A stretch of DNA of 64,000 nt from Apostichopus japonicus. Its lineage: Eukaryota; Echinodermata; Holothuroidea; Aspidochirotida; Stichopodidae. The position numbers were made by a program, and so were the translations under genes. Positions 48,446-64,000 of the stretch are shown here, piece by piece. The first letter of the stretch is position 1. Each line of letters opens with the position of its first letter. Below the pieces are notes generated by a model. It saw only the letters and a list, made by a program, of their open reading frames with translations, was not told the DNA's origin and did not search any database. The stretch lies in NCBI RefSeq assembly GCF_037975245.1, contig NC_092581.1, positions 12,863,303-12,927,302 on the forward strand, in the 5' to 3' direction.

Positions 48446-50180
48446 TACACGTATAAGTTCATTCTAATAGCTGTTATGTTTTTATGTGAGGTTGTAAATG
48501 AGGAGAGGTGGGAAAGGGGGATGGGGCGGTTGGGGGGGAGGAGTGTATAGTCAGGTCTGCTATTTTTAAATATACGCGAATGACGTATTACATTACACTA
48601 ATAAAGTGAAATTGTAAAGGCATTTGCAAGTATTGTAACTATACAGTGACTCACTTCTCTAAATAGACATTGAATATAATATGCTAGATAACTGAGAGCA
48701 TGGTGTTGCCAGGTGACTCCCTCCTAAGATGACGAATGCATTTTACAGGCTAGAACGCCGTACAGGCATCATCATGTGCTACGATACGAGCCGACCAATC
48801 AACGGCTCAAACTTCGACGCGATAGAGAAACTCAATCTTAGATTTTATTGTTTTTCTGTTTGGGCTTTATAACTTACGTAAATGTTTCCTGTTACCGCCA
48901 GACAGTGGCGTGTACAGGATTTTGTAAGGTGGGAGGGGGGGGGGGGGAGGCTAAATTCAAACTTCCCCTGACTGAATTATGAAGGGGCCTGAGTGAACCT
49001 TTATGGAAGGGCCACTGGCGATTCAAGTATTACCTAAAGGAAGGGGAACAGAGAATGTTTCTTTAACGATTTGCTATATACGTAATAGAAGGCTTTATAG
49101 GAACGGATAGGGTAGGTTGAAGATCAAACTTATGGCTGTATTCTCAACATAATGATATCGATCATGCCAGGAAGAAACAATTACTGAAAAGATATGATAA
49201 TATAAATATAGATTCCAAACGTGATGCATATGATTGTTATAAACCCTTCCCCTCTATACCCAGAAAGTCTCAGAAACGAATCCAGTGACAAGAAACTGAC
49301 AAGTATATTAAACTTGGAGGATGGGGCCTTTGGCAGCATGACTTGTAAATTAAGTAAACGAGTAAACTGATTCAGGATCTATGGGATCGCAATCCGGAGA
49401 GTGGTTTTATAGCCAATAGTCTCCAGAAACCGGTGGCGGGGTGGGGGTGGGGGTGGGGCGTGATGGAGGTGCCGATGCGGGGATCATGGCTGCAATTTTT
49501 TTCAAGCGGGTGTGGTGCCGCCATACGCACCAATCTACATGTTATGGCGTCTGGCCTCCCAATTCGCTTAACTAGTATAGCCTTCTGGTCCCCGCATCCT
49601 CTTCCATTTCCTCCCCTCTCTACCATTCGCATTCCAGAACTTTCGTGTGGTGATAATAAAATAATTAATTTACACAGAGAGAGGCCCGCATAGGTAAGAA
49701 TTTATGTCATGCGATATAAATATACGCTGTGAATCAGGCGTTCATAACTGTGTTGATATGCTGCTACATGCATGCTTGGGATTCTCGCCATTTTAGAGAA
49801 TGTTACAACGTTGTACAACTACGTTATTGTGTAGGCTTGTGTAGCCTGTAGTTTTTGTTACAGTTGGACATTGACTTATTACCTATGGCCTTAACACAAG
49901 CAACCCAGAAGGCATCTTTCAATTACTTCGATTCCTAACCGTTAGTTTTCATATTTTTATTTCATCTTCTGGATTTCCCAAAGTAATCTTTGGTTCAGTA
50001 TTGCGCATAGTCAGGTGCGTCGATCCACACGTAAGGGGAATCCCTGAAATGTTGAAACATTGCACGGCTGCACACAGACTATACACTGTTGCAGCCCTGG
50101 TTCAGCTTATTGACTCGTGATCGGCGGATATGTGATGCAACATATCGTAAACAATAAGCGTAAGTTTGGAGCAGCAATAA
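48446..50180. other. Intergenic, no gene seen
   Basis: G-rich stretches at 48505-48545 and 48933-48950 and GGGGTGGGGGT near 49435-49458. No coding exon supported. Confidence 0.55.
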
Positions 50181-50406
50181 TTATATAAGACGAAAGAGTT
50201 TCTGCAGTTTCTGAAGAAGATTAGAACCACTTTCACAGACGTTCACAAGATATTTATCAGTTGAATTTTTCTCTCCGCGTTAAGAGCATACATATACACA
50301 CAGAAGATATATGTAGCCGTTATTGCAAGCGTTCTGAATTTCCTGAACACATAACACAGCAGTTACGAAAGGAAAACTTGGCAATTTTACTCCTGAATAG
50401 CAAGCG
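50181..50406 (+). promoter_or_regulatory. Possible promoter and non-coding first exon
   Basis: TATATAAG at 50182-50189 is followed about 220 bp later by GCG|GTAAGT, a perfect donor (GT at 50407). The segment between has no long open frame and could be a 5' UTR exon of a gene whose coding exons lie further right. Without RNA data this rests on two short motifs. Confidence 0.22.
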
Positions 50407-51059
50407 GTAAGTGTGTATTTGAATAGGCCTACACCGTATGTGTCTTTGTTTTGAATTGTGCGACCTTGATAACCTTGATTAATTAGTCACACGCTACGGA
50501 GGTGTACAAAAACACTGGTATGAGTTTACACTATCATATAGATTGTCTACGTATAGGAAACAGCATATAGGCCTTACTGTGCTATACCTATATATCATAT
50601 ACACGAAAACGAAACGCCACATAGGCCTACGTCGTTTATCGAGCTGACATTATGATATTGTGTGTACCTTTCATATATATATATACGCTGCAAGTGTGTG
50701 TGTGTGTAACCCATAACGTCTGTGTTTACTGTTTTGTAAAGATGTTTGGATCTAGACCAGGGCTCCTTCTGTAGCCTACCAGAGTATAGGCTAGATGACT
50801 GAGTATTGTTGCATGTATATGAAGGCATTCTATGGAGCCATATACCGAAGGTCATATGCCGATATGTATTAACCCCCCCCCCCCTCACCCACCATCCCCA
50901 TTGGATTTCCTCTTTCATTAAAACTGCAAACTAAGTTGTGACGTACTATGCAAGTATAAACAGAAGACAAAGCTTTATAAGCTTTATAGCAATCGCTGAC
51001 TTTTTACCCGTTGTATTCTTAGGTATCGTTTTTTCGGTAGTAATTCGGTAGTGTTTCTT

Positions 51060-51750
51060 GCTTCACTCCCTCCCCCTCCCCATATCCCTTCCCTCTAGTC
51101 TCCCCCATCCCCCTCCCATCGAGTTCCCCATATCCCCCTGCCCCTCCCCCTCTCCCCCCTCGAGTCTCTCCATCTCCCTCCCCTCGAGTTTCCCAACCCC
51201 CTCCCTCTCTCATCTCCCTCCCCTCTCCCTCCTCTCTCATCTCCCCATCTCCCTCCCCTCGAGGCTCCCCATATCCCTCCCTCTCTCATCTCCCTCCCCC
51301 TCTCCCTCCCCTCGAGTCTCCCATCTCCCTCCCCTCGAGTCTCCCCATCCTCTTTCCTTCGAGTTTCTCCATTTCCCTCCCCTCCCCATATCCCTCCCTC
51401 TCTCATCTCCCTCCCCCTCTCCCTCCCCTCGAGTCTCCCCATACCCCTCCCCTCGAGTCTCCCTTACTCCTCCCCTCGAGTCCCCCATCTCCTTACCCTC
51501 GAGTGCCTCATCTCCCTACCCTCTCCATCTCCCTACCCTCTCCATCTCCCTCCCCATCCCCCTCCCCATATCCCTCCCTCTCTCATCTCCCTCCCCCTCT
51601 CCCTCCACTCGAGTCTTCCCATATCCCTCCCCTTGAGTCTCCCTAACTCCTCCCCTCGAGTCTCCCCCATCTCCTTACACTCGAGTTCCTCATCCCCCTA
51701 CCCTCTCCATCTCCCTCCACTCCCCTCCCAATCTCCCTCCCCTCGAGAAG
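51060..51750. repeat. CT-rich minisatellite with recurring CCCTCGAGTCTCCC
   Basis: Almost 700 bp of pyrimidines with CTCGAG every 20-60 bases. Blocks beginning ATATCCCTCCCTCTCTCATC recur at 51271, 51388 and 51568. The 192-residue proline/serine frame and its minus-strand counterparts are repeat artefacts. Confidence 0.9.
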
Positions 51751-54700
51751 TTCTGGATCCGCCTATATGTGATCACATACCAGTGCCGTGAGAAAATGAA
51801 TAATGATGCTACAGTAGTTACCGTGGGAAGGTGTATTTGTAAGGGTGCTTTTACAATTGACCTGGATCTGATCTCCGGATCTGATCTCCGGATCTGATGT
51901 CCTGATCTAATATCAAAATCAGATCCGGATATGTTGTAGTATACCTCACAGTTAACCGGTACATGTATAATATGGTAATGTTACGTTCTTCAATTACCAT
52001 GAGCTGATTGACAGGAAATAATAAGATGCCAACTTTTTTTCAGAAACATGACACTGAATTTATTGTTTCGTATGTGGAGCATTAGGATGCATGTTCAAAA
52101 CAGGTCTAATCAATATGGGTTCATTTGTATATACTCAAGACTCTGAAGACCCTGGAGGCCCGGAGTCAGGAAATTCTGAGTTTGAGTGTCACCAGCAATT
52201 TTAGGAGGGGGGAGGGGGGGGGGGAAGGACACCAACAGTTTAGGAAGTGCACAGCACTCATGTTCTGTAACTTGTGAAGTTTCTGTGCACATGCATGATG
52301 TTGTCACAGATGTGACAGATGTGCACATGGGGGAGGGGGGGGGGGGTGCACGACCCCATGTGCACATGCCTGGCTCTTTGTGTAAACACTGTGTGGAAAT
52401 ATGTTAATGTCTACAGTGTAGTGTATGATACAGCGTTCACTCAAAGACCCTCATACAAGAAAAATATGGGGCAGGCGTTGCAGACTAATTGGTAAAAATA
52501 GGTCATTTTACGACCAAGGCAGGTCGATTACGTCATCTCAAGAAACTTTTCCATGATAGCGTGCTATAGTTGCGGTCTATAAGCAGACCTTTAAAATATC
52601 AACAATTCTGAACTTTATTAGCCTTTTAAGTTGACTTTTGTGTACTTTTGTGTACTTTTTCTTACACACCTTTTCATTTTGGTATGTTGACGTCATTCGG
52701 TGGTATGGTGCATTCCCCTTCTCTGTTTGCCTTTCAAACCTTTTCATTGAAGTACTTCGAATGAAATTTCTCACCACCTCCCTGTTCGCGGTTTCAAAGT
52801 AGATAGGAAATCGACAAACAAATGAAATACCGTGGAAAAATATAATTGAAAAAAAAAACCCACCCATCTTGTACAAATATAATTGTGGTCACGTGAATAT
52901 TTCTATAGGTCACGCGTCACGTCTTCGTGGCTTCATTGCCGATGCAAAGGTATAACAGTTAAACTGCCAGTAATTTCAAGCGTGCGAAAAAGTAAAGAAC
53001 TTCCCAGGAGGAGAGGGTTGAGGAGGCCGCGTGTGTGTGGGGGGGGGGGGGGTCTTCCGGTCAATGATTCCCTAAGTTCGGAACGTTTTAACATAAAACA
53101 ATACGATATCCCATAGATGTAAAAATACTAAATTATTGGGATTTTCTTTCTGACGAAATTTGACTTCCTCCTAATTAAAGTTGCGAACAATATACTAAGG
53201 ACGATCTTTTGAACAATAACATAGGAAGTGACGTCACTTAAACCCCCTCTTTGTTGTCGCGCCCACGCTTGGCATGTGTTGTTTTAACAGCTGCTTTCAT
53301 GCAAGTGTCAAACGTTTGAAAAGAGTTGGTACGATATATATAACGCTATGACCAGGCTCGACATGACCTAGTTCTGGCAAAATTGTATCTCCGGAACCCT
53401 TTTCTAAAGTTGTTTTTCAACTATGAAAATTATAAACAAATCATTTTCCATCCTTTATTTATTTTTTATTTGTTAGGCTATATATATTTTTTTATTTTTC
53501 ATGAAGTACCGTATATCATAAACAAGAGAATAGACTTAATTTCCATCTCATATTTCCAGTGGTCCCATAAATTGAATAATTGCATTAAGTGGGCCCCAGG
53601 GACGTAGCCGCAAGGTATAGTTAGGCTGGCTGTATGATATAGCTGGCTGATACCGGGACGCAAACCAATTATTTGTATCTCACTATCCCCCCCCCCGAGG
53701 CCCCTTAGTTCCTCCATAACCCCCCCCCCCCTCCATCGACCCCTACTCGTCAGCCCTCTCCGTGAATGAGGACATTTGTTGAATTGGGCAGTTTTATTCG
53801 TGAACTGCCTCAAATATTCCCGACAGAAGCCGACGCTTTATCCGACTGGATTAATCTTGATCATTATATTGGGAGAGTGGTCGTACGCATGCGCCCACTG
53901 CCCATCTATCCAATATTATCCGCGTTATGATGCTGTTGAGTTGAGCCGAGTCCCTCCCTGTCTGCAATGGGCCAGCTTATAATACACGCCACTATATGTC
54001 CTTCAAAGTATCATGTGACATTTTGCACGAACTATTCAATGGACAAAAATTGTACGCTTTGGTTGTTCCTGCCGGTTTAACCAATATTCCGGTTACTATG
54101 CGACAAATAATTGTTAGATATTGCTAGCTAAACGTGACCAAGGAAGTAATTCGTACTTCCATGTTCGGAATGACCTTTCGTTATTTTACTCTAAACCACC
54201 TTAATACTATCCGGCATGTCGTTCGTCAATGAGCTAGTGCATGAGTTACAACATGGAGGAGTATTGCGGAATTGGTCAAAAGGTCAATCGGTAACAGCGG
54301 GAAACTTTCCGCCTTTTAACACACGTAAGAATGACGTACAACGCCGTTGTCATCATGAAAAATCGGATCTGTACCCTTCTCTTTTTGACGAAAAATACTT
54401 GACAAATCTTCTGGCTTTTATTGGACGGACGGGCCATCCTACGAATTTCCACAGATGTTGTGCTAACACATTTACCCTTTCACTGAACATACTCTTCATA
54501 CACCGGAAGTGATTAAAATTCTGAGAAAGGTTAACTGGAAGTAAAATGCTTTATCAGTCTTTGCGATCTTCACAAAAGATAATAAGATGGAAACCACTTA
54601 ACTGTTATATTACCTATAGTTCCTTGATCTGGAAATAGGAGAATTAGCCTCCAGCTTGTTATACTGGTGTTATTATTTCACTATTGCTTCCTATACAACA

Positions 54701-55880
54701 AGAATGAAGTGACCTTGATTACAGCAAATTACTTAGTAAAAGAAACACAAATTTATTGAACGTCATCACATTGTGACTGCAGGTCGTATGTGTAAAGGGA
54801 AGAAAAAGGGGAATACGAAATATTGGGGGAAAATAGGTTGTATACAAAATATATAACAAGGACCTTTCTCATTCCATTTGAATGATATCAACAATACTAT
54901 AGATGAATAATACAATGCTTGAAGAATGATGGTGGTCTGAATAGCAGGAAATGAGTGATGTGTGAAATGTAATCTCATGAATAAGCATTGCTAAGGAAAT
55001 AAACAAACATACCAAAAAACCTAACCCCATAACTGCCGACTAATAGAAATGTGTTAGACGATGAAATACTGAAGTGACCAGACTTCCGTGTACACCACTT
55101 CCCTAAACTAAACGGGTTATTACAAGTTATAGAGCAGGGATTGTCCCAGGGATTTTAAACAGACTTCCCACCAAAGTTAAATATAAGTTATGATAATAAT
55201 AATAATTATAATAATAATAAAATATTACCTTGTCATTATGAGTATTGAAACTCAAATCTAGCTTGATTGATACTTTCGGGAAACAATTAGGACACGAGAA
55301 AAGGTAAATCACAAATTAAAAAAAAAAATAACAAGTATCATAATAATACAGAAAGAAAAAGAAGAAGGATTTTGACCATAAGAATTCATTTCGAAAGAAA
55401 CAAACTATACCATATTAAACATGCATCATTTCTACGAAATCAGTACACTCATTTCCAGATTTTGTGGATAACTTGATTGCAGGCATGCGTAAGACAGTCA
55501 TTGAACTCGTTTGAGATATATTCCTCTGTAAGAAAGGCCAACACCTGAAACATGTTTACATCGGGGATGATCTCCCTCTCAAGAGAGAAATGAATCACTT
55601 CCCGTCGAAGTATGTCTGCGTTCTAATCAGACTGCGTTCATCTTCGTACGATGGCTTTTGATGAAAGTTCATGACAAACAAATCTCACCCATGTATATTA
55701 TGTCACCAACGTTTGTTAGTCACAATGTGTAATTAAGTCGAAAACCAAATGAAACAATCATGAACAAAATGTGTTTTTTTTGTGCTGTGAAGGAAAAAAA
55801 ATCGAACGAATAAATCAATCAATCAATAAAGACGAAGTTCTTCGTTGTATAGATTTCTGCGTTACTTTACTTATTGGCGA
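51751..55880. other. Intergenic, no gene seen
   Basis: GATCTGATCTCCG is repeated near 51868-51900. GTGCACATG recurs in both orientations near 52280-52370 beside G runs. C runs occur at 53684 and 53720. No coding exon supported. Confidence 0.55.
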
Positions 55881-55893
55881 CTATATATATATA

Positions 55894-55949
<56 letters not shown>

Positions 55950-55954
55950 TATAT
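55881..55954. repeat. (TA)n array
   Basis: TA units with a TTTA and a TACATA interruption. Confidence 0.96.
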
Positions 55955-56160
55955 CATCTTTTCAGTTACATCAAACGAGCGATACTTGCCCTGTCTACTT
56001 CATGTTCAAGTCTCACATGTGAAAACGTTCAACTCAAGTTGAGTAGGAAATGAATGTATAACCGCTCTTGGGGAAAGAGTATCTCTACCTCACCTGCGAA
56101 TGTAATTACTGTCTCATTAGTGGTATACGCTGAAGACAAAGTTAATGAGAAAAATCAGTT

Positions 56161-58401
<2,241 letters not shown>

Positions 58402-58467
<66 letters not shown>

Positions 58468-58480
58468 ATATATATATATA
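58402..58480. repeat. (TA)n array, left of the inverted-repeat element
   Basis: TA units with CATA interruptions, ending 10 bp before the 58491 inverted repeat. Confidence 0.95.
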
Positions 58481-58490
58481 AGCATAATAT

Positions 58491-58744
58491 GTACCTAAGG
58501 TCGACAGTTTATGGTAAAAAAGTGTACCTTAGGTCAACAGTGTACCTTAGGTCGACACTGAAATGTCGACCTACCATTTTAAGACACTTTTTTATTGTCG
58601 CAAATAGCTTTATAATGTTCTCCGTCCTCTAAAACGTTCATTTAAAAGTTTTGGTTAGGGTCGGTTCAGGGTTAGGGTTAGAAAAAAGGGTTAGGGTTAG
58701 ATTAAATTTAGTGTGTAAGTCAATGTAACTGTCGACCTAAGGTA
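58491..58744. mobile_element. MITE-like element with 18-bp terminal inverted repeats and telomere-like core
   Basis: The left end TACCTAAGGTCGACAGTT and the reverse complement of the right end (58727-58744) differ at one position. The same word recurs inside at about 58525 and 58543 as CCTTAGGTCRACA. TA arrays flank both sides. The core at 58652-58700 contains several GGGTTAG units. No coding frame is present. Confidence 0.65.
58652..58700 (+). repeat. Interstitial telomere-like TTAGGG repeats
   Basis: Five or so GGTTAGGG/GGGTTAG units occur, interrupted by TCGG, TTCA and an A run. TTAGGG is the telomere repeat of most deuterostomes and many other animals. The units lie inside an inverted-repeat element, so they may belong to that element and not mark a chromosome fusion. 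Confidence 0.6.
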
Positions 58745-58754
58745 GGATCCATAG

Positions 58755-58755
<1 letters not shown>

Positions 58756-58835
<80 letters not shown>

Positions 58836-58839
58836 TATC
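58756..58839. repeat. (TA)n array, right of the inverted-repeat element
   Basis: About 40 TA units starting 12 bp after the right inverted repeat. Confidence 0.96.
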
Positions 58840-60856
58840 AACTCTCTCCAATCAAGCTGTTTACGTGCTCGTGCATGTTATCGAAAGAGTAAACACATGT
58901 TTGGGAAAGCAACCATAATGTGAACTTGATTCTGTGGCTATTATAATGATTAACTTTGATTAACTTGATAAAGAATTGGCGCTTAGCATGTGAAAATCCA
59001 TATGCCGTGGTGCAGTTATAACTTATAGAATTTGGCAACTATTTAGGGCTCTATATATACCGTATAACTGTTATTGGTATTTATAACGGGGGAATTCGTA
59101 TGTCATTTGACAACTGGCCCCACACCTCAGTGTCGTGCCCAAAGGCAAAGGGTCGACGGAGGGGAAACGATTTAGTCGGGATCTTTTTTATAACATTCAA
59201 CCGGCGAAGAATTAGACTACTGCTAGTTGGTGTAAACCACAAACAGACAGTAATAAGAGTAGCCATATTTATTATCACTAACTAGCGTTAAGAGCTGATT
59301 ACAGCCCTAAGTTCAATATGCCTCAGAAGGCACTAATCGACGTCTTATTATTATTTTTTTGCTGGGGCAGGTACCATAGATCTCACCCTGCACCCTCGCC
59401 CTTCATTAAAGTCGGCTTTAACAGGGCCACAGCCCTTCTTTGTAAAATCCTCTGACCCTTCCAATATGTGATCATCCCCTACCTATAAATCAGTCATGGT
59501 TTATTTAGTTTCATCCCCCCCCCTTCCCCACTAACCTTTGAAATCATATGCACGCAAATGTCTGTCTGCACCCCTTCCCACACACAAACACCGCTCACAA
59601 CACCCCGGTGTTCACCAGTCCCACACCCATTCCCAAGTCGCCAAGTATCTACATATTCATTATTAGTACATGTACGGTATATATTGTTCTTATGGTCGTT
59701 ATTGTTGTAGAGGGAGGAAGTAATTCGGAATGAACGGCCAGCTCCCTGTTTTGCCAAGGTTCCTTAAGGATTATGGATATAAAAACACCCACCGCATTCT
59801 CCCAAATCGGCTTTCATTGACGTATAAAGTTTCATCATGCATGATGTAAAAAACAAACCGACCATCATGCAGATTTGAATCGTTTCGCGGAATCCCGGAT
59901 CATGGATTGGCTCAACTCTAGATATTTCGCTAGTAATCGGATATGATCGATAATTTAACAATATTGAACTTCATTGTCTTTACAGAACAATCATCTATCA
60001 ATATTAACTAACTTGTTTAAAGGATGGCAGTGGCAGCGGGATTTGGAAACACTTCAGTTATTTTCGCAGCCATGAGTCTTAAAGGGGGAGTGGTACCGAC
60101 CGCTACAGTGCGGAAATTTCAATTTCATAATCTTCTCTCTCACAATCATGATCATGGTGCATGGGTGTCTCCTGTAAGACAGCGCAGAAGGTATGCGTAA
60201 ACGCATGCGCAACGCGTGCTCAATTGATGTATCAGTGGCATATTTGTAACGCGTTACAGTGTTGCTAGACGACTAGATTGCCAGCAGAAGGTATTTATTA
60301 GAAGGGCACGGAATGTGTCTAGGTTTGCCCCTTTGTGGTGAGAGGGGCAATTGTATGAGTATGGGTGCAGTGTATATTACATGAAATAATGAAAGCTTGA
60401 ACTCAGTTTTCTGTGCAAGGGTTTACGTGCGCGTAGTACCGTCAGCGATCTGACCCCTCCCTCCCCTAACACCCTCCCCTCCCCTAACACCCTTCCCTCC
60501 CCCTTCTTACCCCATCTCCAGGCTCCCTTCACTCTCCCTCCTCTTCAATTTCACCTGCCCCGTCCTGCATACCTGCAGGGAATAATATGCAGTAGCGAAA
60601 CCTGTAGAGAACTATATGTACTTGATCAGGAATGCTGACGATTTTACGGTGAATTGGCAGAGTTGAGAAGTCGTATTGAGTACGTACTCGTACCATATAA
60701 CTTGTACTCTATAAGTATTACCTCTACTCTTACTGGCCCTCGGGGATTTGTACTCGGCGGAACACTTCTGAATCTACTAGTATAGATACCCTATACTATA
60801 ATGTGAAACATTAAGTACTCGTACTTTATACGTTGTACCCGTATTAGTACTCATTT
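58840..60856. other. Intergenic, no gene seen
   Basis: C-rich stretch at 60450-60540, then degenerate GTACTCGTA words at 60670-60850. The frames at 59081-59285 on both strands show no domain. Confidence 0.55.
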
Positions 60857-61118
60857 AAGGAGTGTTAGTTTAAGGAGTGTTAGTCTAAGGAGTGTTAGTT
60901 CAGTGGTTAACGCCGGTCATCAGGTCCCCGGTTCGAGTCACTCCCAGATTAATGTATGTCGTCCAGTTACAGAGTTGTTGAAAATTGACAATTCATAATC
61001 ATGGACGTTAAATATGAATGTAAGAGACTGACTTCGGTCAGCTTGTGGCTTTGATAAGCCAATGAGGCTTCTTCGCGAGTTCCTGCTTGCAGGTGGATCT
61101 AATATACATACACATACA
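60857..61118 (+). mobile_element. tRNA-derived SINE, copy 2, with triplicated 5' end
   Basis: This copy matches the one at 837-1090 through the A box, B box (GGTTCGAGTC), body and CATA-rich tail, but lacks about 8 bp between the boxes. Its first 15 bp (aaggagtgttagtYt) occur three times in a row starting at 60857, 60872 and 60887. The element sits in a stretch of degenerate GTACTCGTA words. Confidence 0.8.
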
Positions 61119-62748
61119 GACATTTACCAGGGACCTATACTGTACTCGTATACTCATGCTGTTTTACTCGTTATGCAATTGACAATTGGTAGCATGATCT
61201 CTGTGTTAAATATGTTAGATACGAATCCTTATATGTAAATACTTATCGTTTGAACCCATAAGCTAAGGAGCTTAACAAATATGATAAAATCATATTTTTT
61301 TGGTCGCCTCTCCCTTCCTTCACCCACTAGCTTATATAGATTCAACGGCCCAGCCATTGTCATATATAGTAACATCAAAGTTCAAAGTTCCCATTCACCG
61401 CATGGTAACAAGTTCAGCGATTTATTAGTTTCGCTCCTTTGTTAAGTAATCTTATATAGGCATACACATCCAGGCATAGAAATAGTTCTTTATATTTATA
61501 TATTATTTTCTAGTGTGCTGAAGCTTTTTCCTCTTTGTGTACAAGACTTGACCCCAATGATCGATTTTATCGCTTCACTGAGAGCAACTCATTTGCGTAA
61601 AAAAAAAAAATTATCAGCAGTGTAATCAAGTATCTAAGCCTATACCAACACTGTATCATTGTCTGCATTATTTGAACAATAACATATAGCCTACGCTTAT
61701 AAATTTATATGCTAACAATTGCAGTGCGAGAGGCCGGCTGTGTTATGACGAGAAATTAGAGTACAACGGTTTTAACAGGCATGCCTTCAATTTGATGAAA
61801 CACTCAAGAGTTTGAAAAGGAAATTTGTGTTTGCAGGTATTGGATATATATATCTCAACTTTTATTACGGTATGTAACAATAAGTATGATTTCATATGTA
61901 TTTCATATTGCATAGTAGGAGTCGAGAAGCAAAAAATTGTATTGACACATCCGTATATGACAGGGCAAAAGTCTGCCTAGGCCCTGTATACGATTCTTTA
62001 TGTAAAGAACTTGTTGATTATTTTAAAAGCAGTTGGTTGTGTGTATAGGCCTATACCGTAATGAGGGTTCTAGCCACAAGAATACAGACGTGTTGCTTTT
62101 TCAGCGCCACAAATTCAAAGTTGAGATATGCTAAATACACGTGTCGCGAGATTCCGTATGTTTCCTACCCCCCCCCCCCGCCCACTCCCGCACAATTATC
62201 AGCTTTTCAACAAACCTCCGTATACAGACTTTGCATGCAGATGATGTCTCTGCGTGTATAGGCCTAATCAGTTTTTCCGCCCCCCCCGAAAGAGATATCT
62301 TGTCATTACAATCAACTTATTGCACCGGGGAGGTGGGGGTGGGTCGAGGTGGGGTGGGTGGAAGTGGATGGGAGCATATCGTATCAGTTTGCACGGATGA
62401 CTAATAAATACATCATGGGAATGTAAACAGCTACCGGTATATGCATAGCAGAAAACAAACATGCCACAGAAACCATTCTTATATTCAATTAATGTGAGCT
62501 TTGGAATTTCATATATAGCCGTATAGTAACCTTTGGACAAGTAAACACGTCCGTATATAGGTACAATGTTAACTGAACTCTACAGTAAAACATGATCCGA
62601 CCGTTCCATAAGCTTGTCTACCTGGCAGCATAATCTAAAATAAGAAACTTACTTTGTACTCTCGCACTTCATTGTAATAACAGTAACCTGTATACAGATC
62701 AAATGAGCGGCTTCAATTCTTACAGATGTCGTTGATATCAATATTTCT
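61119..62748. other. Intergenic, no gene seen
   Basis: Short C and G runs near 62168-62180 and 62325-62360. No coding exon supported. Confidence 0.55.
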
Positions 62749-62756
62749 ATATATAT

Positions 62757-62829
<73 letters not shown>
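62749..62829. repeat. (TA)n array
   Basis: About 40 TA units with one ACA interruption near the left end. Confidence 0.96.
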
Positions 62830-63817
<988 letters not shown>

Positions 63818-64000
63818 TGAGCGCCGCCGGGCAATCGTCAAGACCTGCTCGTTCGATAATTCCTGCAAGTTGTCGTTGATATAAATATAGATTATTGTCT
63901 GGTTATTGCCTTAATCCAGGGCAACCTATAACAACATAAGTGCAGTCATGTGAACCCGAAGATGAGTTATCGTCAATGAATAGCATGGTGACGACAGGGA

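Noticed and set aside
51058-51636. 192-residue proline/serine-rich protein
   Set aside because: It is the reading of the CT-rich minisatellite, and three minus-strand frames are equally open.
54216-54512. 98-residue frame MSFVNELVHELQHGG
   Set aside because: It looks protein-like at first but has no recognisable family, neighbours or splice signals.

Overview
This window is eukaryotic and looks like genomic DNA of a marine invertebrate. It is AT-rich, gene-poor and full of microsatellites, and its one recognisable gene is split by nine introns. The gene, a tRNA-derived SINE, an L1/Tx1-type LINE remnant and TTAGGG-type telomere-like repeats together suggest an echinoderm (perhaps a sea cucumber) or another non-vertebrate deuterostome. 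That placement is inference; no marker in the window proves it.

The gene is a complete SLC22-family transporter on the + strand, with coding exons between 31469 and 44649. I joined ten coding exons by hand. Every junction is GT/AG, the phases agree throughout, and the exons give a 544-residue, 12-helix major-facilitator protein with all the SLC22 hallmarks: a glycosylated, cysteine-rich loop after helix 1, the GDRFGR and FIGRR loop motifs, ESPRWL and PETRG. Position 472 is Arg, as in OAT/OCTN-type members, where the cation-type OCTs carry Asp. An anionic or zwitterionic (carnitine-like) substrate is therefore more likely than a simple cation. No second gene could be supported; a possible promoter with a 5' exon near 50.2-50.4 kb is the only hint of one.

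Layout. 0-31 kb is intergenic. It holds a 478-bp hAT-like element with an 8-bp target duplication (84-561), a SINE (837-1090), a minisatellite of six 54-58 bp copies (10.4 kb), a long AAAT array joined to a broken LINE 3' end (12-13 kb), a minisatellite in which TA repeats have expanded inside individual copies (16.5-17.15 kb), a roughly 300-bp near-perfect foldback (18.7-19.0 kb) and a 19-bp satellite with an eight-copy higher-order period (24 kb). 31-45 kb is the transporter gene; most of its introns carry long tandem repeats or inserted elements, and two arrays (CCCCTCT in intron 4, TA in intron 8) end about 40 bp before a splice acceptor. 45-64 kb is intergenic again, with CT-rich repeats, an inverted-repeat element carrying telomere-like sequence (58.5 kb) and a second SINE copy (60.9 kb).

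At least eighteen (TA)n arrays punctuate the window. Nearly all of the long open frames are translations of these simple repeats and are not genes. I found no prokaryote-type system, CRISPR array or defence island.
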